Shown: one piece after another, positions 26,503 to 29,243 of the stretch | Position numbering within the stretch: position 1 is the first letter of the stretch | How the letters are laid out: each line of letters opens with the position of its first letter | The notes under the pieces: model-generated | Seen by the model: the letters and a program-made list of their open reading frames with translations, nothing else | Told to the model about the DNA's origin: nothing | Database searches by the model: none | DNA from: a virus | IMG/VR virus record: IMGVR_UViG_3300032214_000568 | Span: 1 to 29,243 of that record | Reading direction: 5' to 3' (one strand) | Length of the DNA stretch: 29,243 nt | Translations under genes and position numbers: made by a program

Positions 26503-27092
26503 TGAATATGTTTAATATTTTTAAGAAAGAAGAAACGACTAGGGAGGTTCCTATGCGTAAAGAAGGTTATCAAATTCCTCAAGTAGAATTTGCATTCCGT
26601 GAGAATGGAGAATTTGTTTATCGTAAGTCTAGTGAACTTTTCGATGGGAAGCGTGTTGTCATTTTTAGCCTGCCTGGTGCTTTCACTCCTACTTGCAGTG
26701 CCTATCAGCTTCCTGGATTCGAAGAGAAATATGACGACTTTATTAGTAACGACATCGACGCTATTTACTGCATCTCTGTTAATGATGGGTTTGTGATGAA
26801 TGCTTGGGCAAAAGACCAAGGCATTGAGAAAGTACAACTCATTCCTGATGGTAATGCATACTTCACCCGTTCGATGGGACAACTGGTAATGAAGTCCAAT
26901 CTTGGTTTTGGTGAGCGTTCTTGGCGTTATGCTGCAGTTGTGGATAATGGAATTATCGAAAAACTGTTTGAAGAACCTGGCAAGTGTGATAATGCTAGTG
27001 AAGATCCTTATGGTGAAACAAGTCCAGAGAAAGTCTTGACTTATGTGAAAACTACTATTAGGGAAACTTCACGAGATTTGCAAACTGCATAA
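26502..27092 (+). CDS. Peroxiredoxin (Prx5/hybrid-type)
   Basis: The 196-residue protein contains the peroxidatic motif LPGAFTPTCSAYQLPGFEEK, with Cys65 of ATG 26502 in the PxxxTxxC pattern. ISVNDGFVMNAWAKDQG and RYAAVVDNGIIEKLFEEPGK follow, as in Prx5 proteins that use glutathione/glutaredoxin. A further Cys (EEPGKCDNAS) lies near the C terminus. It reduces peroxides, useful in a host making reactive oxygen by photosynthesis. A charged extension precedes the domain. An intrinsic terminator follows. Confidence 0.93.
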   Translation: MNMFNIFKKEETTREVPMRKEGYQIPQVEFAFRENGEFVYRKSSELFDGKRVVIFSLPGAFTPTCSAYQLPGFEEKYDDFISNDIDAIYCISVNDGFVMNAWAKDQGIEKVQLIPDGNAYFTRSMGQLVMKSNLGFGERSWRYAAVVDNGIIEKLFEEPGKCDNASEDPYGETSPEKVLTYVKTTIRETSRDLQTA

Positions 27093-27101
27093 ACACAATT
27101 A

Positions 27102-27123
27102 AGCGCCAATAAGGCGCTTTTTT
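27102..27123 (+). terminator. Terminator after peroxiredoxin
   Basis: Stem AGCGCC (27102-27107)/GGCGCT (27113-27118), loop AATAA, T run 27118-27123. Confidence 0.9.
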
Positions 27124-27131
27124 AATAAATA
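27124..27131 (+). promoter_or_regulatory. Late promoter AATAAATA for the lysis genes
   Basis: AATAAATA matches the cyanophage late motif NATAAATA, directly after the T run of the preceding terminator and 23 bp before ATG 27155. Confidence 0.7.
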
Positions 27132-27154
27132 TAGTGCAGGGTTTGGATACTATA

Positions 27155-27853
27155 ATGCTCATAGATCTTCATAACTTCTTTAAGTTCTACGACGAAAAAA
27201 ATCCAAAACACGTTGCTGCTGTAGAACAACTTGAGAAGGATTTGCTTCTAAAAGCACAAGAGTTGATGCAGGATGATGCTAATTGGGTAAGAATCTATAG
27301 AACAAAAGAGGACAAACCTCAATCAAGTATTTTGCAAGTTCCTTTTTATCCACAGACAGATAATTACAGAGACGCTAATAGAACCTGTAACTCTTCTGCT
27401 TGTGCTATGTGTCTTGAGTATTTCAAACCTGGTACACTAAAAGGACCTAAGGGCGATGACGCCTATGTACAAAAAGTTTTCTCAATCGGTGACACAACTG
27501 ATCACTTGGTTCAGACCAAGGTTCTTGCGTCATACGGTATTAAATCCAGTTTTTCCTATAGCCTTTCTTTTGCTGATCTTGATAGAGAGCTTGCCGCTGG
27601 TAGACCTATTGTTATTGGTATTCTTCATCGCGGTCCTCTATCTAACCCCACAGGTGGGCATATGGTAGTTGTGATTGGTAAGACACCATCAGGCGATTAT
27701 GTTGTCAATGATCCTTATGGTTCATTGAATGATGGTTATACTGGATCTGTAAATAATGGTAAAGGTGCTGTTTATAAGCGTAGTGAATTATCACGTAGAT
27801 GGTGTCCCAAAGGCAATGATGGTTGGGGAAGAATCTTCGACGTAAAAAAGTAG
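27155..27853 (+). CDS. C39-like cysteine peptidase, probable lysis enzyme
   Basis: ATG 27155 gives 232 residues. After a helical N-terminal region (1-58) comes a C39-type papain-like domain: VPFYPQTDNY, then NRTCNSSACAMCLEYF with Cys78, TGGHMVVVIGK with His169, and DYVVNDPYG with Asp186. Such domains cleave peptides and in phages often accompany cell-wall lysis enzymes. Its last codons are GTA AAA AAG followed by TAG, i.e. the -1 slippery heptamer A-AAA-AAG immediately before the stop. Slippage would fuse it to the T4-type lysozyme that follows, giving about 392 residues. GGGGAAG (27825-27831) upstream may act as the stimulating Shine-Dalgarno-like site, as in dnaX. Confidence 0.82.
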   Translation: MLIDLHNFFKFYDEKNPKHVAAVEQLEKDLLLKAQELMQDDANWVRIYRTKEDKPQSSILQVPFYPQTDNYRDANRTCNSSACAMCLEYFKPGTLKGPKGDDAYVQKVFSIGDTTDHLVQTKVLASYGIKSSFSYSLSFADLDRELAAGRPIVIGILHRGPLSNPTGGHMVVVIGKTPSGDYVVNDPYGSLNDGYTGSVNNGKGAVYKRSELSRRWCPKGNDGWGRIFDVKK

Positions 27854-28332
27854 AATCGACGCCACAATCTAAAATCCCTCAATGTGGTGTTGATTTAATT
27901 AAGGAGTTTGAGGGATGTCACTTAAATGCTTATCCTGATCCATTGACTGGTGGACTTCCTATCACAATTGGTTGGGGAAGCACAAGAGATTTTAATGGAC
28001 AACCATTTAAACTTGGAAGAAAGATTACGCAGGATTATGCTGACAAACTATTAATGTTTGACCTTGAGCAAAGATTCCTTCCATCACTTCAAAGAATTCC
28101 TTATTGGGGAGAAATGACAGATGGACAAAGAGGCGCTCTGCTCAGCTTTGCTTATAATCTTGGTGCCGGTTTTTACGGTGGTTCTGGCTTTAATACTATT
28201 ACTAAATGCTTGAGAAATAAAGAATGGTCAAAAGTTCCTGATGCTTTATATCTCTATCGCAATCCAGGAACTAATGTAGAGAAAGGACTTGCTCGTAGAA
28301 GAACTGCTGAAGGAAACTTATGGAAAAAATAA
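27823..28332 (+). CDS. T4-type lysozyme (GH24), expected as -1 frameshift extension of the C39 gene
   Basis: The frame encodes a GH24 lysozyme: GVDLIKEFEGCHLNAYPDPL with the catalytic Glu (FEG) and Asp nine residues later (PDP), ITIGWGST, and DGQRGALLSFAYNLGAGFYG, then LARRRTAEGNLW. It would cut peptidoglycan. The frame opens after a stop at 27817, and the only early start codon is TTG 27823, inside the C39 gene with no clear ribosome site. The slippery site A-AAA-AAG (27844-27850) would instead carry ribosomes in at VESTPQSK. A homopolymer sequencing error in the A6 run that split one fused gene is the alternative. Confidence 0.85.
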   Translation: MGKNLRRKKVESTPQSKIPQCGVDLIKEFEGCHLNAYPDPLTGGLPITIGWGSTRDFNGQPFKLGRKITQDYADKLLMFDLEQRFLPSLQRIPYWGEMTDGQRGALLSFAYNLGAGFYGGSGFNTITKCLRNKEWSKVPDALYLYRNPGTNVEKGLARRRTAEGNLWKK

Positions 28333-28479
28333 TTTCCTTCCTCTTTTAGCAGGTCTTCTAATAAATCTAATAATTTCTGGGGGTTGTTTCTTGGGGATAG
28401 GTCTTCTATTCTCAAGCATGATCCCCTCGTTTGTAATGAGGCGAGATATTATTAGAAACTCTAAAAGAATGGATTTCAT
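28318..28479 (-). CDS. Small basic protein, 53 aa, minus strand
   Basis: On the minus strand ATG (28479-28477) overlaps the stop of the gene before it as ATGA. The product (MKSILLEFLIISRLITNEGI, then PEIIRFIRRPAKRGRKLFFP at the C terminus) has a hydrophobic start and a very basic, Pro-rich end. An internal ATG at 28419 with GAGGGG before it could give a 33-residue form. It converges on the lysozyme gene and overlaps its end by 15 bp. Function unknown. Confidence 0.5.
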   Translation of the reverse strand: MKSILLEFLIISRLITNEGIMLENRRPIPKKQPPEIIRFIRRPAKRGRKLFFP

Positions 28480-28667
28480 CTTCCTTCTTGTTTGTGTATC
28501 CAGGTCTTTAGTTCGTCAAGATATTGTCTTAAGTTTTCTGCTTTTCGTAGATGCCACATATCACCACTCTTGAAGTATTCTTGAGTGTGATTATCTATTG
28601 CTTTTAGAATATTATGTATCGGTGCATTCCAAGGCTCCCTTTTGGGAGTGTTCCATTCCCTTGGCAT
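28476..28667 (-). CDS. Small protein, 63 aa, minus strand, unknown function
   Basis: The 63-residue product (MPREWNTPKREPWNAPIHNI..., then SGDMWHLRKAENLRQYLDEL) is soluble, with Trp/Pro-rich start and two likely helices. A late motif AATAAATA lies on the minus strand 21 bp upstream, and the gene is coupled to a second minus-strand gene by ATGA. This favours a true gene over the opposite-strand frame. It may be a conserved cyanophage protein, but I cannot name it. Confidence 0.75.
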   Translation of the reverse strand: MPREWNTPKREPWNAPIHNILKAIDNHTQEYFKSGDMWHLRKAENLRQYLDELKTWIHKQEGR

Positions 28668-28687
28668 TTTGGTATAAGCTTACGCTA

Positions 28688-28695
28688 TATTTATT
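28688..28695 (-). promoter_or_regulatory. Late promoter on the minus strand
   Basis: Minus-strand AATAAATA (plus-strand TATTTATT) fits NATAAATA and precedes the minus-strand gene start at 28667 by 20 bp, the same spacing as for the Dps gene. Confidence 0.65.
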
Positions 28696-28717
28696 TGCAA
28701 CTTCGAAATTATGCTTC

Positions 28718-28746
28718 TTGACAATCTCTAAATATTAACTTATTAT
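28718..28746 (+). promoter_or_regulatory. Sigma70-type promoter before a terminator
   Basis: TTGACA (28718-28723), exactly 17 bp, TATTAT (28741-28746). The expected start near 28753 is almost at the first base of the following hairpin, so the transcript would begin with it. Confidence 0.65.
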
Positions 28747-28754
28747 GTTAAAAT

Positions 28755-28777
28755 CCCTGTTATGAGCAGGGTTTTTT
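28755..28777 (+). terminator. Terminator (possibly bidirectional)
   Basis: Stem CCCTG (28755-28759)/CAGGG (28767-28771), loop TTATGAG, followed by T6 and preceded by AAA, so it could also stop minus-strand transcripts weakly. It lies about 100 bp before the exported lysozyme-like gene. Confidence 0.75.
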
Positions 28778-28805
28778 ATTATGAGTCTTTGAGTTTGATT
28801 TAGAG

Positions 28806-28853
28806 CCGTGGAAAGTGCCCTTTGAGAAAAGGGTGTACCCCCTTTCTATACGG
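28806..28853 (+). promoter_or_regulatory. Leader with two mutually exclusive hairpins
   Basis: AAAGGG (28828-28833) can pair with CCCTTT upstream (28818-28823; GAGA tetraloop) or with CCCTTT downstream (28840-28845; loop TGTACC). CCGT (28806-28809) and ACGG (28850-28853) can close the region. Such alternative pairing resembles a switch or attenuator in the leader of the next gene. Confidence 0.45.
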
Positions 28854-28875
28854 ATGTAGAGTTCAATTAAATTTA

Positions 28876-29243
28876 GTGCAAAATTTCTTTACAGTAGCCC
28901 TGCCTCTCCTGGCAACGGTTACAACCAACGCGGCGTCACTGCCATTCATCAACTACAAGATGCAAGGTCCGCCTCCTCCAGTTCCTGGACAAGCACCTTT
29001 CTCCATCATTAAAGAATTTGACCTTGTAGATGAAAAGAAGACAGCAATCCGAGAGGTTGCATTACCAAAGCCAAAAGAGAAAAGGTTAATTTGTAAAGGG
29101 TGTAATGAACATGAGAATGCTACCCTGGCATACTTCCAGGATCGTGGTATTAAAGACAGAAACGCCCTTGCTACCATTATGGGCAATATACGTCAGGAAT
29201 CTACTTTTATTCCTAACATTTGCGAAGGTGGTAGTAGAACCAG
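28876..29243 (+). CDS. Exported lysozyme-like protein, N-terminal part
   Basis: GTG 28876 opens a frame that runs off the window. It begins with a probable signal peptide (MQNFFTVALPLLATVTTNAA), then SLPFINYKMQGPPPPVPGQ and a proline- and charge-rich linker with a CKGCNEHENA element. The lysozyme-like motif follows: LAYFQDRGIKDRNALATIMG then NIRQESTFIP. The latter follows the pattern of phage tail-lysozyme domains (f-l-x-x-x-G-l-x-x-x-x-A-a-x-i-m-G-N-i-x-x-E-S-x-f-x-P), with Glu in RQES as catalytic candidate. The signal points to export, so it may be a secreted endolysin or a virion-associated hydrolase. The first 122 residues are visible. Confidence 0.7.
   Translation, partial: MQNFFTVALPLLATVTTNAASLPFINYKMQGPPPPVPGQAPFSIIKEFDLVDEKKTAIREVALPKPKEKRLICKGCNEHENATLAYFQDRGIKDRNALATIMGNIRQESTFIPNICEGGSRT

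Noticed and set aside
28289-28573. Plus-strand hydrophobic frame after lysozyme, holin-like at first sight
   Set aside because: No good start, overlaps lysozyme out of frame, and lies opposite two better supported minus-strand genes with a promoter and ATGA coupling.
1-29243. Insertion sequences, transposases or integrase attachment sites
   Set aside because: No transposase or integrase frame and no flanking direct repeats were seen; only homing-type nucleases are present.

Overview
This looks like a segment of a marine T4-like cyanophage (a myovirus infecting Synechococcus or Prochlorococcus). The DNA is AT-rich with tightly packed genes. It carries a T4-type nrdB, the octamer NATAAATA that serves cyanomyoviruses as late promoter, and host-derived photosynthesis and nutrient genes: two high-light-inducible proteins, a plant-type ferredoxin, PstS and a cyanobacterial Som-type porin. 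All calls are from reading the sequence; no database search was run.

Layout. 1-592: 3' end of nrdB and its terminator. 593-5272: small phage genes interleaved with at least nine regular tRNA genes (Tyr, Ile, Arg, Leu, Gly, Asn, Val, Ser, Pro) plus a CAU tRNA. There is also one aberrant long-variable-arm tRNA, one decayed tRNA, and GIY-YIG and HNH nuclease-like genes. Other genes here are a Dps-type ferritin, a Phd/YefM-like antitoxin and several membrane micropeptides. The spacers between tRNAs are full of perfect inverted repeats, and two of these repeats hold -35/-10 promoter hexamers in their arms. 5273-6462: small genes, a structured RNA candidate, then a terminator that contains a promoter.

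6480-22436: one co-directional block of about 16 kb for glycan synthesis. It encodes the GDP-sugar enzymes Gmd, GDP-L-fucose synthase (Fcl), a ColD-type dehydratase with the diagnostic active-site His in place of Lys, and a GDP-mannose 3,5-epimerase with all four catalytic residues. It also encodes a mannose-6-phosphate isomerase-type cupin and a UDP-glucose dehydrogenase. The glycosyltransferases are GT10, two GT11, two further fucosyltransferase-like proteins, GT25, a GT-A enzyme and a heptosyltransferase-like protein. Two methyltransferases, NAD synthetase and two proteins of unknown function complete the block. Together these could turn GDP-mannose into L-fucose, colitose and L-galactose donors and transfer the sugars. 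The acceptor (host surface or virion) cannot be read from the sequence.

22433-27092: host-like metabolic genes: porin; PstS behind a Pho-box-like array; hli; a membrane micropeptide; ferredoxin; a second short hli; peroxiredoxin. 27124-29243: lysis region. A C39-like peptidase gene ends in a dnaX-type slippery heptamer directly before its stop, and the T4-type lysozyme gene that follows has no ATG start. This suggests a programmed -1 frameshift that makes a two-domain endolysin. Two ATGA-coupled minus-strand genes follow, then the start of an exported lysozyme-like protein that runs off the window.

The most distinctive points are the predicted frameshifted endolysin, the GDP-L-sugar pathway with ColD and a plant-like GME, and the habit of placing consensus host-type promoters inside terminators or palindromes. 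In the clearest case the terminator loop is exactly the TTGACA -35 box.
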